Made by a program: the position numbers and the translations under genes. The notes beneath the pieces are model-generated. The model was not told the origin of the DNA. It worked only from the letters and a program-made list of their open reading frames with translations, and made no database searches. 64,000 nt of DNA from Syncephalis fuscata. Its lineage: Eukaryota > Zoopagomycota > Zoopagomycetes > Zoopagales > Piptocephalidaceae. The DNA is taken from the NCBI GenBank assembly GCA_025786725.1, contig JAHLTZ010000006.1, forward strand, positions 496,001 to 560,000, given 5' to 3'. This document shows, in pieces, positions 1 to 12,949 of the stretch. The number at the start of each line of letters is the position of its first letter. Positions within the stretch are counted from its first letter, which is position 1.

Positions 1-3000
1 ATATTGCCGGCAATGCATCCGGTGCAGCACCAAAAATTGATGTAAAACATGTACAAGCTCAAGTACAAGCACTATCGCTACCAGAATTGGTACGCCAGCG
101 ACACGCTGTTCCCGATATGACTATTGGCTTTGGACACGAAGAATTTTTAGAACGCTATGCGCCAATTATTCGATCATTGCAACTTAACGCGTCGCGTCCA
201 CCACGAGAAAAGATTAATGCATTGGCTATGCTTAATCACTGGGGTGATAATGACATTCGCACGGGTAATCGACGCGTATTTTTATCAGAACCAATTTGGC
301 GACAATTAGAAAACTCGCTAAAACAGCATGAAAAAGGCGAACGTGGCAAAGATCAGTCCACAAAAGCTGATTCGATTAAAGACAGTTCAGCCGGTAATAG
401 TGCTGTAGATGAACATCAGGCTCATAGAAACCGTCAATCAGCCGCTTACAGTAGCACAAGTACTGGATTTAATCCTCATGCCGTAAATACACCTGGTGAT
501 GAAACCAATAGTATACTTAGTGAAGATGGCTACTTTGAAATGCGCAATCATGGTGCTTTTGTGCCGACTATCCGTGGTAATGGCTCTAATAGTGCACGCG
601 GTAGCACCATTGGTGGTGGTAGTGTCCATGGTGGCCGTAATAGCAGATATGATGATGATAGTGCATCAGCCTATGAATCCATCTATCATGGTGGTGCCAA
701 TAATAGTGGTACACGTAGTGAGTCTGGCCGCAATGATCATTTACGCCAAATGTGGGGCGATGATCCAGTTAACAATATGGGCAAGATGAATGACAGTGAA
801 CAAATAGACGAGAAAAATCACGAAGAAGAGGAAGAGGAGGAAGAAGAAGTATCACGTCAGCGTCGTTGCTGGGTCTGCTGTACTTGGGGACTTACCTGGT
901 GGATTCCTACCTGCTGTATATCTTCATGCGGCAGAATGAAGCGTGAAGATATCCAAATGGCCTGGCGTGAAAAAGTTGCCATTTGCATTATTATCTTCTT
1001 TTTCTGTCTTATATCGTGCTGTTTATTGTACTACTACCGTCTATGCTTTGTCCCAAGTCATATGTGTTTTCAACTGAAGAAGTGGGCTATCATCAAGGCC
1101 CTGATGATCTGTTTATGTCGATTTACGGTGTTGTGTATGATGTTAGTATATTTGCACGCAATGGACACGGATCTGTGCAACGAAAGGCATCTAAGGACGA
1201 CATGCTACAATTTGGTGGCCAGGATGTCACGCCATTGTTCCCATTGCCACTGACAGAAGCATGTCCAGGATTGGTTTCAAAGACCTACGTAGAAGTTAAA
1301 GACAATCGTACATTGACCATGAACGCGTTTGTGCATCGATCAGGCGATGATCCTCGAGTAGATGTTACTTCAGATTTACATCAACAAAATTGGTATAAAA
1401 ATCATGTACTTACTACATTAAAGCGTAGCCGAAAAGGTGAAGTGGCATTTGAAACGAAGCAAGTCGCCGATGAAGCGCGTATTAATAATCGCCGTTGGTG
1501 TATCATTGACCAAAATGTTATTGATTTGACATATTACTACGATACGTTAGCGGATCCATCAGCAGCTGCACTTAATCTAACTGAATTTACGTATTTCACA
1601 AAGGCTATTGATCCACTATTCACGGAATACAATGGTCAAGATAATACAAAACGATTCCAGCAACTCAATCCACCCGTGTTCCGTAAAATGGTGCGCAACT
1701 GTATGATGAACGCTTTTAAAGTGGGTGTAGTTGATCAACGACACTCTATTCGATGCCAATTGGCCGACTATCTACTATTGACGACTGCCTGTCTTATAGT
1801 GGCAGTAATTTTTGTTAAATTCTTGGCTGCATTGCAATTAGGAACACGTCGAAATCCTGAAGATCATGACAAATTTGTCATTTGTCAGGTGCCGTGCTAT
1901 ACTGAAGGTGAAGATTCACTACAGCAAGCATTTGAGTCGTTAGCCATGCTTAATTACGACGACAAGCGTAAACTGATCTTTGTTATTGCTGATGGTATGA
2001 TTGTTGGCAGTGGTAATGACCGGCCAACACCACGTATTGTACTTGATTTACTTGGTGTTGATCCAAAATATAACCCGGATCCATTGCCATTTAAGAGTGT
2101 GGGCGAAGGTGCAAATCAGCTTAATTACGGCAAAGTCTACTCTGGTCTATATGAACATGAAGGACATGTTGTACCGTATTTAGTTGTCGTTAAAGTTGGT
2201 CGTCCCACTGAACGTAACCGCCCTGGTAATCGTGGTAAACGTGACTCGCAAATCATTCTAATGCGTTTCCTCAATCGTGTTCATTTCGATCGAGCAATGT
2301 CGCCACTTGAACTTGAAGTATTCCATCAGCTAAAGAATGTTATTGGTGTACATCCAAGCTTCTACGAATACGTTCTTATGGTGGATGCCGATACACAAGT
2401 ATCTACACAATCATTGAATCGACTCATTTCGTGTATGTTGCACGACCAGCGTGTTATGGGTATTTGCGGTGAAACACGCCTGGCTAATGAAGATCTTACT
2501 TGGGCCACTATGATTCAAGTATACGAATACTACATTTCGCATCATATGGCCAAGGCATTTGAATCGCTATTTGGTTCAGTTACTTGTTTGCCTGGTTGTT
2601 TCTGTATGTACCGAGTACGTACACCAGTTAAAAATCGACCACTTATTATTGCCGATGATGTTGTTGACGCGTATAGTGAAAGCCACGTCGATACTTTACA
2701 TAAGAAGAATTTGCTATCACTTGGTGAAGATCGTTATTTAACAACACTAATGTTAAAGCATTTCCCGCAATATAAGATGACATTTACACCAGATGCTACT
2801 TGCGAAACGGCTGCACCGGAGAAATGGTCCATTCTTCTTTCACAACGTCGTCGTTGGATTAATTCAACTATTCACAATCTAGTTGAATTGCTATTCTTGC
2901 AAGATCTGTGCGGTTTTTGCTGCTTCTCTATGCGATTTGTTGTTATGATCGATTTAATTGGTACAGTTCTAATGCCTGCATCGTTAGTCTACATTGGCTA

Positions 3001-4012
3001 TTTGATTTATATGGTGGTTGATGCTAAGAATTCAGGCACACAAGCTGGTACTAGTTTTGTCTCTTTAATTATTCTAGTTGCAGTCTATGGTTTACAAGCG
3101 GTCATTTTTATTTTAAAACGCCAATGGCAACACATTGGTTGGATGATCATTTACTTGTTGGCTATGCCAATATTTTCATTTTTAATTCCAATTTATTCAT
3201 TCTGGCATTTCGATGACTTTTCATGGGGTAATACGCGTGTTGTTGTCGGTGAAAATAAGAAAAAGAAGATTATTACGGTAGGCGAAGACGAGAAGTTTGA
3301 TCCACGCAAAATTCCAATGCGTACTTGGGCCCAATACGAGCAGGAGATGTGGGAGGTTGGCTCTAATGGATCACGCGATTCACGGGTCTCTGGCGCCACT
3401 GGCTACACACACAACAGTCATCATAGTCGGGCTGCATCTCGTGCGGGTGCCGAGTCTCATTATGGCGATATGGGCCAGAAGCGTTTATCGAATCAAATGG
3501 AAACAATGTCGCAAGGTCATCGTGTAAGCTATGCCGCATCAGTTATGAATGGACCAGAGGCCAATGGTTATAGCCATGGCAGTGGTATGCCTGGGGCCGA
3601 TTATCGCATGTCGCAGACTTATTCAGGCCCAATGGGGGGAGATCCAATACACGGCGGTAGCACACCGCACGTCATGGATCCTCGGCAATCGGCCGTTTAT
3701 AATCCAGGCTACGCGCGTAGTGAATACGATCCATCGTCGGGTATGGGCCCGGCCATGGACAGCAGCGGTATGCCGCGTCCTGTTTCAAACTTCGGTACTG
3801 GCAACTTCTCCATGTCTGGCGGTGCTTACGGCCAGCCAAGCGATGAAAAGCTAATGGGTTCTATTCGACACATCCTTGCTACAAGCGATCTTATGACCAT
3901 TACTAAGAAACAAGTACGCGATCAGCTTAGTGCAATGTACGGCGTGGATCTTACACCGCGTAAAGATTTCATTAATAACGCCATTGAAATGGTGCTACAA
4001 GGCCGTCTTTAA
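1..4012 (+). CDS. Chitin synthase with N-terminal myosin motor domain (class V/VII type), 5'-truncated, one apparent frameshift
   Basis: Membrane chitin synthase that polymerises UDP-GlcNAc into cell-wall chitin; in this family a myosin head targets the enzyme to growth sites. The frame is open from base 3, so the gene enters from upstream and most of the motor is missing. Visible in order: the end of the motor (FLERYAPII and TGNRRVFLSEPIWRQLE), a low-complexity Ser/Gly/acidic linker, MAWREKVAIC at the first membrane segment, a cytochrome-b5-like region (FSTEEV to FGGQDVTPLF), the catalytic domain with EDRYLTTLML and the QRRRW product-site motif near 2848-2862, several C-terminal membrane spans, and a DEK_C domain ending at 4012. 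The frame changes from codons starting at 0 mod 3 to 2 mod 3 between about 999 and 1030, inside the first membrane segment, as if one base were missing (a 5-T run lies at 999-1003). No intron fits there. Confidence 0.93.
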
Positions 4013-4186
4013 TTCCAGTAAAGCGACTGGACGGACATTTATAACTTTGTTGGTTAATAAATTTCATTTCCACATTAAACAACATAAGTGTGTAATACGT
4101 ATAAATTACTAGATAATATTTTGTAAACAATAGCAGTTTAATTGATTTACTTTATAACAGTAAAATTTATTATTACAAAAATAAAG

Positions 4187-5133
4187 TTATAAATCCAATT
4201 TGCGATCAAGTTCATCAAGTGCGTTGCGAAGATCGGCAACATCAGCGTTCATTTGCTCATAAGACGAGATATCTGGATTAATATACAAATAAGTAAAGAA
4301 TTATTTAGTTTAGACTACTTACGTTGAATTTGCGGTACTAGTTGTTCATCTTTTAATGGCTCATTATTGGCTAAACTACGTAGCGTCTCAACGCGCTGTT
4401 GGATAACACTAGCAATATCTCGATGTGCTTCTGCCAATTGGTGATGAACCTCGGCAAGTCGACGATGTAGTAGCATTTTCTTTAATAGAATATGTACTTC
4501 TGATTCAATGGCTGTACGTACCCGCGCCGATGCACGTTCACGACTTTCCCTTGCGTGTTGGCGTATCTTTTGCGATGTATTAGTGCTTTCACACACATAT
4601 TCTTCTATATCGGCCGCATCTACGGTCATCATCATTGTATTCGAGATTTCGACATCATTCGATTCAGGCAACCACTCAAATGAAGACTCAGATACAGCGT
4701 CATTATTACGATTGTCATCGTTAATAATAACATTATTCATTATTTCAATGGATCTTTCATTAGCTATATTTGATTAAGCAATTGTTTAATTGTCATTATA
4801 TACATATAATAGTAATATTACACAGCATTAGTACTTACATTGATTTAGCACTTCATCCATAGGAGCATTATTAATTATTTGCCCATTTAAAAAAAGCATT
4901 TCTTGACGATTGGCAACGAGCGTCCAACGAGAACGCTCGACAGTTGCCGATAACCGTTCATTACGGCTTTGTTCAAGCTCGATGTCAACATGGTGAATAC
5001 GTCTATTCAACGAATGAACTTGGCGCTGTAAATAAAGTACATTATGCTGTATCGTTTCTTGTTTTCTTCTAAACACTTCCTCTATCGAAAAGTTTAATGT
5101 AGGTAATACTAAATTAGAACTAGTTGCTGCCAT
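4187..5133 (-). CDS. Small coiled-coil protein of unknown function, three exons
   Basis: I do not recognise the family. Three minus-strand exons (5133-4839, 4763-4323, 4272-4187) join in frame through GTAAGT donors and TAG/CAG acceptors to give 273 residues. The ATG at 5133 begins MAATSSN. The first exon is a heptad-rich helix with many Arg, Glu and Gln residues (around HSLNRRIHHVDIELEQSRNE). A linker rich in Asn, Asp and Ser follows, then a second long helix (RQHARESRERASARVRTAI onward), and the C terminus again looks helical. There is no signal peptide or membrane segment. It is convergent with the chitin synthase, with only about 175 bp between the stops, and divergent from UBA1. A structural or complex-subunit role is a guess from the coiled coils alone. 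Confidence 0.72.
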
Positions 5134-5844
5134 ATCCGATACAAACAAGAAAATGCTATAATTCAGTATAGAACGTCGAAATCAACCAGCTGAACTATTG
5201 AATAATTAATAATTAATAGAATTATAGATTAACACGTAACGTGCTGTCAAGTTGTATATACTAATACCAAGCTACTAGACAAGCAAGAATCATTTGTTTT
5301 AAACGGCAGTTTCATTCTATAAGTGACCGGATATTTTAGAGTATCAATTGCTATCTACATGGTAACGAAGCATTAAATATTAATTACAGTAATAGTGATT
5401 TATTGCTTAATTGCTATGGCTGCTATGCTAATAAAGACATTAGTAATAACAACAACAATAATAATAATTTTGTTATTACTAATATTAATAGTATTAGTAA
5501 AGATGGTAAAATAAAATACATATTTTAGTTTGTAAATCTTAATTCTATTATTATTGTTATTATTATTATTATTATTAATATTAATGATGATGACAATAAT
5601 GATGTCACAAAAACTGTACACCTTTGAAAACTTGCGATTGCTTTCAATGGCATGTGGATGCGTCATCGTTACTTACAAGCCGTCCTTTCGTCTATTCTTT
5701 TCTCTCAATCTTTATCCTCTGCTTTACACTTTTGTTTCAGCGATCACCCTACCTTACTGTAAACACTGAAGACCTAACAAGTACCGCATCACTCTCCTCT
5801 TGCCTACTGTTCTTTGTTTAAAACAAATACACGTAATCGCATCA
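5134..5844. other. Divergent intergenic region between the coiled-coil gene and UBA1
   Basis: AT-rich DNA that must hold both promoters. It contains imperfect AAC/AAT microsatellites at about 5447-5475 and 5545-5585, and a pyrimidine-rich stretch (about 5690-5830) just before the UBA1 start. No convincing coding sequence was seen; the open frames here follow the trinucleotide repeats. Confidence 0.6.
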
Positions 5845-8800
5845 ATGTCGACTGCAGTCAGCTCCAAGATGGATGTCGATAAAACAGAGACAGCCATTGA
5901 CGAGGCATTGTATTCCCGCCAGCTTTATGTTCTTGGACACGATGCGATGCGTCGTATGGGTGCCTCAAACGTGCTTATTGTAGGATTACGCGGTCTTGGC
6001 ATTGAAGTTGCCAAGAACATTGTGTTGGCTGGTGTCAAAAGTGTAACACTCTACGATCCGGAGCCAGTGGCCAAGCTGGACCTATCGACACAGTATTTCC
6101 TGCGTCAGGAAGATATTGGACAGCCAAGAGATAAAGTTTCGGCACCACGTCTAGCCGAACTAAATAACTATGTACCAGTCTCGGTACTTGAAGGAGAATT
6201 AACGTCAGAGGCCATTAAGCCATTTACAGCTGTAGTGGTCACGAATCTGTCGTTGAAACGCCAATTAGAACTAAGTGATTTTGCTCATGCTAATCATATC
6301 TATTACATTGCTACTGAAATCGCCGGTCTATTCGGGTAAGTGCAATTAATGAATAGTATGATGAGCAATGCTAATAATAAGCTATGATTTTATTTACTAT
6401 AAACAGCTATGCTTTTTGCGACTTTGGCGAGTCATTCCAAGTCATCGACCCAACTGGCGAGAATCCATTAAGTGGCATTGTGGCCGCAATTGACCAAGGT
6501 GCCAACGGTGTCGTTACCTGTGTCGACGAGACACGTCACGGCCTTGAGGACGGCGCCTATGTAACGTTTAGTGAGGTTAAAGGCATGGTTCAGCTGAATG
6601 GAGGCGAGCCACGTAAGGTCAAAGTGTTGGGGCCATACACATTTGATATTGGCGACACCTCGTCGTTTGGCGAGTACGAGGGTGGCGGTATTTTTACCGA
6701 GGTCAAAATGCCAGTTATTCATAAGTTTGAGCCATTAAGAGATCAGCTGAAGAAACCAGAGTTTCTTATTTCTGACTTTGCAAAGTTTGATCGTCCAGCT
6801 CAGCTGCATATTGGATTCCAAGCATTACACGCCTTTGCTGCAGCTCATAACGGAGAATTGCCTAAGCCACGTAATGATGCAGATGCTGCAGAATTACTAA
6901 AGCTTGCCAATGAAATTAACACACAATCAATGACCGAAAAAGTTGAACAAATTAATGAAACTTTACTCAAAGAGCTTGCCTATCAAGCACGCGGCGATCT
7001 TGCACCAATGACCGCCTTCTTTGGCGGCCTAGTTGCACAAGAAGTGCTTAAAGCATGCAGCGGCAAATTTACACCTATTAAACAGTACATGTACTTTGAT
7101 GCTCTTGAAGCATTGCCTACCAGTGTACCGCCAACCGAAGCATCTTGCCAGCCTATTGGCTCGCGATATGACGGACAAATTGCCGTATTTGGCCGTGAAT
7201 TCCAAGAAAAGATTGCTAATACACGCGAATTCCTTGCTGGCGCTGGTGCCATTGGTTGTGAGATGCTTAAGAACTGGGCCATGATGGGATTGGCATCTGG
7301 CGAACATGGCCATATCTACGTTACAGATATGGATACCATTGAAAAGTCCAACCTTAATCGACAATTCCTTTTCCGACCCAACGATGTTGGCAAATTAAAG
7401 TCGGCCTGTGCAGGTGAAGCAGTAACAAAGATGAATCCAGATTTGGCTGGTCATATTAGTGCACACCAGAACCGTATCGATGAGAAGACAGAGGATATTT
7501 ATGGCGATAGTTTCTTTGGTAAAATCGATGGTGTTACCAATGCATTGGATAACATTAAGACACGTCAGTATATGGATCGACGATGTGTCTATTATCGTAA
7601 GCCACTATTGGAATCTGGCACGCTTGGTACCAAGGGCAACACTCAGGTAGTTATTCCCTTCCTTACCGAGTCGTATTCTTCTTCGCAAGATCCACCAGAG
7701 AAGTCAATTCCAATGTGCACGCTTAAGAGTTTCCCCAATGCTATTGAACACACAATCCAGGTAAATTAATAGCTAGTAAGTTTATAGAGTTGATATTTAT
7801 TATAATGCAAATATAGTGGGCACGCGATATATTCAGTGCATTATTCGTTCTACCATGTGAAAATGGCAATCTATACCTAACACAGCCCAACTATGTCGAC
7901 ACGGTTATGAAGCAGACAGGCAGTCAGGTAAGTAACTTGTACAGCATATCAACAGCGATTAGTACTAAATACAGCATTAATAGAAAGAAACGCTTGATGG
8001 TGTACTCAAGTATTTATCGACCGAAAAGCCTATTGGTTTTGACGAGTGTGTTGTATGGGCACGTCATCGCTTTGAGGATTATTATAATAATACGATTCGT
8101 CAGCTATTGTATAATTTCCCTAAGGATTCGGTAATATATAATAGCAATAGCAATAATAATAATAATAACAGAACTAATGTTAATTACGTGAATTAATGAT
8201 AGGTTACATCATCAGGTGCAGCATTCTGGTCTGGTCCTAAACGTGCGCCAGATGCCATTGCATTCGATGCTGATAATGTGGGTTATTCATATTAAATACT
8301 AGTACATGAAATAACATATTATCCAGGAACTTCACTTGGACTTTATTATGACAGCAGCCAATTTGCACGCATTCAACTATGGCCTTAAAGGTAATCGCCA
8401 TTTACAATAGTATTTTAACAAGTCTACTAATCACCATATATTGCTTTATATTTGCTAATATACAAATACTATAGGTGAAACCAATCGTGAAAAAATTCGT
8501 AAATTGGCCATAGATGTAATGGTGCCAGAATTCTCGCCCAAGTCTGGTGTCAAGATTCAAGTACAAGAAAACGAAGCAGTAAACGCACAGGCCCTGGTAA
8601 GTTGATATAATATTACTGTGTACTATTTATTTACATGCTATTTATAGATGAAGAGGAACTACAAAACATTATTAATGCTCTACCATCAACCAGTGATCTA
8701 GTTGGATATCGTTTGACACCAGCCGAGTTTGAGAAGGTAAGTGAAATTTTAATTATTCTAATTAAAATATTAATTAAAAGTTACTATTATTAGGACGATG

Positions 8801-9643
8801 ATACAAATTTCCATATTGATTTTATTGCCGCTGCCTCCAATCTACGTGCAACCAACTATGGTATTACACCAGCTGATCGTCATAAGACAAAATTTATTGC
8901 TGGCAAGATTATTCCGGCCATTGCCACAACTACTTCATTGGTCACTGGCCTCGTATGTCTGGAACTTTACAAGGTAAATACCTACCACAAATAAGTGTCA
9001 AACACTAACAATAAACTATTGTAATAATAAATCAATTTATTTAGATCATTGATGGCAAGAATAAGATTGATGACTACAAGAATGGCTTTGTCAATCTGGC
9101 CTTACCATTCTTTGGCTTTTCTGAACCAATTGAAGTGCCCAAACTTAAGGTAATAATACGAGCAACTGTCATTATATCATATTAACATATTTGACTATTA
9201 CACCTAGTATAATGATATTGAATTTAGTCTATGGGACCGATTTGAAATTGAAGGCGATCTTACATTACAACAGATTATTGACTACTTCCAGCAAAAGCAC
9301 CAACTGGAAATTACCATGCTTTCATCGGGCAACTCTATGATCTATTCATTCTTTATGCCTAAAAAGAAGCTTGACGAACGACTTCCTTTCCCGTAAATAT
9401 ACACATATTATATTAATAATAGCCTGCTAACATTAATCTACAGTATTTCTAAAGTAGTTGAGAATGTATCTCGTAAACCAATTCCAAGCCATGTAAAAGC
9501 ACTTGTACTTGAAGTGTGCGTCAACGACAAGGACGGCGAAGATGTCGAGGTGAGTCATGTCATAGCATATCAGTCAGTAGTAGAATATTTAACATGATCT
9601 ATTCTAATAGGTACCATATGTTCAAGTGAAAATCCGACCATAA
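5845..9643 (+). CDS. UBA1: Ubiquitin-activating enzyme E1
   Basis: Activates ubiquitin with ATP and passes it as a thioester to E2 enzymes, in nucleus and cytosol. I trace 13 exons (5845-6335, 6407-7760, 7817-7927, 7984-8130, 8203-8277, 8327-8390, 8475-8596, 8656-8736, 8794-8973, 9045-9149, 9208-9392, 9444-9549, 9611-9643), giving about 1,017 residues, the normal length. Seen: the inactive adenylation half ([18 protein letters not shown]), LFGYAFCDFG, the active adenylation half ([17 protein letters not shown], then [10 protein letters not shown]), the catalytic-cysteine segment [21 protein letters not shown] split by an intron, and the C-terminal ubiquitin-fold domain ([15 protein letters not shown]). 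At the intron after 8596 the obvious acceptor (TTATAG at 8647) gives the wrong phase. Using the AG at 8655 restores the frame but drops DEE-type residues usually present, so a missing base is an alternative. Confidence 0.95.
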
Positions 9644-10075
9644 ATCATTAAAATGATTTAAAAAAGATTTATGACAAATAAAGCACTTTTAACAAATGAT
9701 TCTATTAATTAAACCACTTAATGAATTACTATAAATAGAACGGCAATTGCCTTCCTTAACATGTGACAACGATCGTGTATGTCATTAATAATCTCCTTGA
9801 TTTCTAGCAATGCTGTTGTGTTAGAAATCGAATAGAGCATTTAGGAATTTTCTTAGCCTAGTACACCTTATCAACCAACTCTTTATCTTTCTTGTGACTT
9901 ACTTCACCAACCACATACGCGTACATATCTATCTATCTGTTCGCATATCTATCTTTATCTTGATAAAGGCATATCTACGCCATTTGAGTTGTTACACCAG
10001 TAAGGTAGTGGTGGTTTTCTTTCTTTTCTTCTCCTTTCACTTACTGTTCGATTACATTTGGCCAATAACATTATC
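9644..10075. other. Intergenic region UBA1 to NAMPT
   Basis: Holds the UBA1 3' end (an AATAAA-like signal near 9677) and the NAMPT upstream region. The 200 bp before the NAMPT start are rich in TCTATCT and CTTT pyrimidine tracts, as in other upstream regions of this window. No gene seen. Confidence 0.55.
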
Positions 10076-12382
10076 ATGTCGGGTCCATTTGGCATTCCTC
10101 TCGCGATACTTACCGACTCGTACAAGACGACCCATCCCTTTCTGTATCCAGAGGCTGAGCGTGTACGTCACACAATCGAGATACAATTAAAGGATATGCA
10201 TAGACCCTACAGTGGCTTACTAGCTATGCTGCATGTTTATTTGCTTTGCATATACACATACACACACACACACACAGATACTTACACAATTATATCAATT
10301 GATAGATGGTCGCTTATGGCGAGTTTCGATGCGCGTATAATCATGACAAGCACGACCATCGTATTGTTTTTTATGGCATGCGACATATTATAGAACAGTT
10401 GGTGGCAAAGCCATGGACCGAGGCGGATGTACAACGTGCCGACGACTTCTTCCGTACGCACAATGCAGGATTTACGCCTTTTCCATTCCCTAAAGATCTC
10501 TTTCTAAAGGTAAGCTATTTAACTGTCAATACTATATACTAGGTGATTAATAGTAATACAATTATACAATACAATATAACAGTTTATTAAAGAACATCAA
10601 GGTACTTTCCTGTGAAAATTGAAGCATTATCTGAAGGCACGATATGTCATCCACACACTCCTGTATATCAAATAACAACAGCTGGAGTCTATGCACCACT
10701 TGCTACTTTTTTAGAAACAATTCTTACTATGGTCTGGGTAAGTGATGACGTTTGTTTGATGTATTACTGTAATATGACTGACACATAATTGTATCTATCC
10801 ATATATATATATATATATTGATATGTCATTAATAGTATCCTTCAACGGTGGCTACACTTTCGCGTCGTGTACGTGATGTTATTGAAAAAGCCTATGATGA
10901 GACGGTTGACGAGAAAGATTACAACTCGTTAGAAAGGTGAGTTAAGAAAGATTCGTAATTTATTAATCAATTTATTTCTAATCAATGCTATAAGTCGATT
11001 ACATGACTTTGGCTTTCGCGGCTGCACCAGTGTCGAACAAGCAGTAATTGGGGGCGCTGCTCATTTGGTAATATTTATAAATATGTCAATCGGCTTACTG
11101 ATGAATTATAATAGCTTAACTTTCGTGGTACTGATACATTACCAGCCGCTTATCATGTGCAGTATCATTGGAATGAAGGACAGCCTATCGGTACATCCAT
11201 TCCAGCTACTGAACATTCGGTGATGATGTCTTATGCAACCGAAAGAGTAAGTAGCTATTAAAGCAAATAGTTAACTAACCATTAGACGTTGACTAACGCA
11301 ATATGACTAGGAAGCAGTACTGAATATGATTGAAAAATTTGGCACAGGTGCTTTTGCTTGTGTTTTAGATTCTTATGATTATGCACGAGCATTATCGGAA
11401 GTATTGCCATCGATTGCCTCGGAGAAATTGTCCAAAGGTGGCTACATGGTAATACGTCCAGATAGTGGAGATCCCATTGAGGTTGTACTTATGGCATTAA
11501 GGTAATAATGCACACTGTGCAATGGCTATCATAACACAGCAGTTATTTTAATGCATGCTTAGAGCGGGCGAGAGGGTATTTGGTGCTGATGTCAATAGCA
11601 AGGGATATAAGGTAGTAACGCGCGCACGATAGGCAATAAGATTAGCTTATTATATATTCCTCAATGTAATATAGGTACTGCGTGGCTGCGGTGTTATCCA
11701 AGGTGACGCCATTACCTATGAATCGTTACAGCAAATATGCTTGCAGTTAAAGAAGCAGGCTATGCAGCAAATAACGTAGCATTCGGAATGGGTGGCGGTC
11801 TATTACAGGTATAGCTAATTAAACAGCACTTGGCTAATTTAATAATTAAACTTGCTGATTAGCGTATGAATCGTGACACTATGGGATTTGCCACAAAATT
11901 AAGCCATATCGTCTATCCAGATGGCAGTGATCGGTAAGAAAAGATACCTAAATATAAAACGCTATGTATAACAATTTATTATGATAACAGTAATGTTATG
12001 AAAACACCCAAGGAAGCTAGAAGTAAAACGAGTCTTCCTGGTGAATTCTATTTGCAACGTGACGAACAACAGGTAAATGTTGATTAATACAGCTATTGAT
12101 GATGGTTATTTACCAAATATCTATAATTTGATTATAGCATATTAAAGTATTTCCTAAGCCAACTGATCCGGCAACGCCGGTGCCAAGTGCCACTTTGTTT
12201 GAAGTAATTTACGACCACGGTCCTATTCCCGATCGACGCTGGGACACATTTAATGTCGTACGCAATCGAGTGGCCGAAAAATGGCCACTTACACCCAAGC
12301 AACACGATCCCATTAGCAAGCCTTACGTGAGCGTATTGCACGCGTACAGGAATTACAAGAACAAAATCGAACACACGTTTAA
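10076..12382 (+). CDS. NAMPT: Nicotinamide phosphoribosyltransferase, three apparent single-base frameshifts
   Basis: Converts nicotinamide and PRPP to NMN, the one-step route of NAD salvage. Twelve exons (10076-10162, 10306-10509, 10583-10737, 10836-10936, 10995-11067, 11115-11246, 11311-11501, 11563-11611, 11675-11808, 11863-11933, 11991-12072, 12138-12382) total 1,524 nt; adding three missing bases gives 508 codons, close to the usual ~490. Family signatures present: LTDSYKTTHPFLYP at the N terminus, HDFGFRGC, FRGTDT, PATEHSV (the histidine phosphorylated in the human enzyme), VIRPDSGDP, GVIQGD, VAFGMGGGLLQ and WPLTPKQHDPIS. The frame breaks at 10601-10603, 11738-11740 and 12318-12320, each needing one extra base. 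With the last one corrected, the protein ends at the TAA at 12380. Intron 1 carries a CA microsatellite. All catalytic residues I can place are kept, which argues against decay. Confidence 0.9.
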
Positions 12383-12949
12383 TAAACAATTATTAATATT
12401 GCTACACCTATAATATTGCTTTTATTAATATGCTTAGAAATAACAATGGAACATGAGTATTTTAATGATTAACGTCATTCGCCACCCGGCTTCGTGTTCA
12501 GTAGAACAAATGGTAATTTAATAGAATCAGCATTGTTGAATTTAGTTATTACTTATAGTATTCAATTATAAGTGTTTTAACAATATCTTTTTATAAATTC
12601 CGCCACTAACCAATATCCATTCTATAATAGAAATAATAATCTAAAATGTTAGCCAATACTGGTATTTACTTGTAATGCATTGCTCATTATAATGTAATGC
12701 CGATAAAATACTATATTGCAGAAGTTTAAAGTGTTAAAGCTCTGTTTGCTATTTAATGAGCTATTTATATTGAATGTTTAAAATATTTAATATTAAATGC
12801 TGTAATGCTCTTTATTTATAGCATATACGCTTCATACTGGCCATCTCTTTTATTAATTCGACCAATAACGGTGTTTGATACACAATATGTAGAAGAAAAG
12901 ATATTTGTATACGTACTTGGAGTTGATAGATGTGCTGGTTCGATTTGTT
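12383..12949. other. Intergenic region after NAMPT
   Basis: AT-rich sequence with the 3' ends of NAMPT and of the convergent minus-strand relic. I see no gene, RNA or repeat of note. Confidence 0.5.

Noticed and set aside
999-1030. Programmed -1 ribosomal frameshift in the chitin synthase
   Set aside because: No X_XXY_YYZ slippery site or downstream pseudoknot seen, and the same kind of break occurs in several unrelated genes nearby, so a sequence error is more economical.
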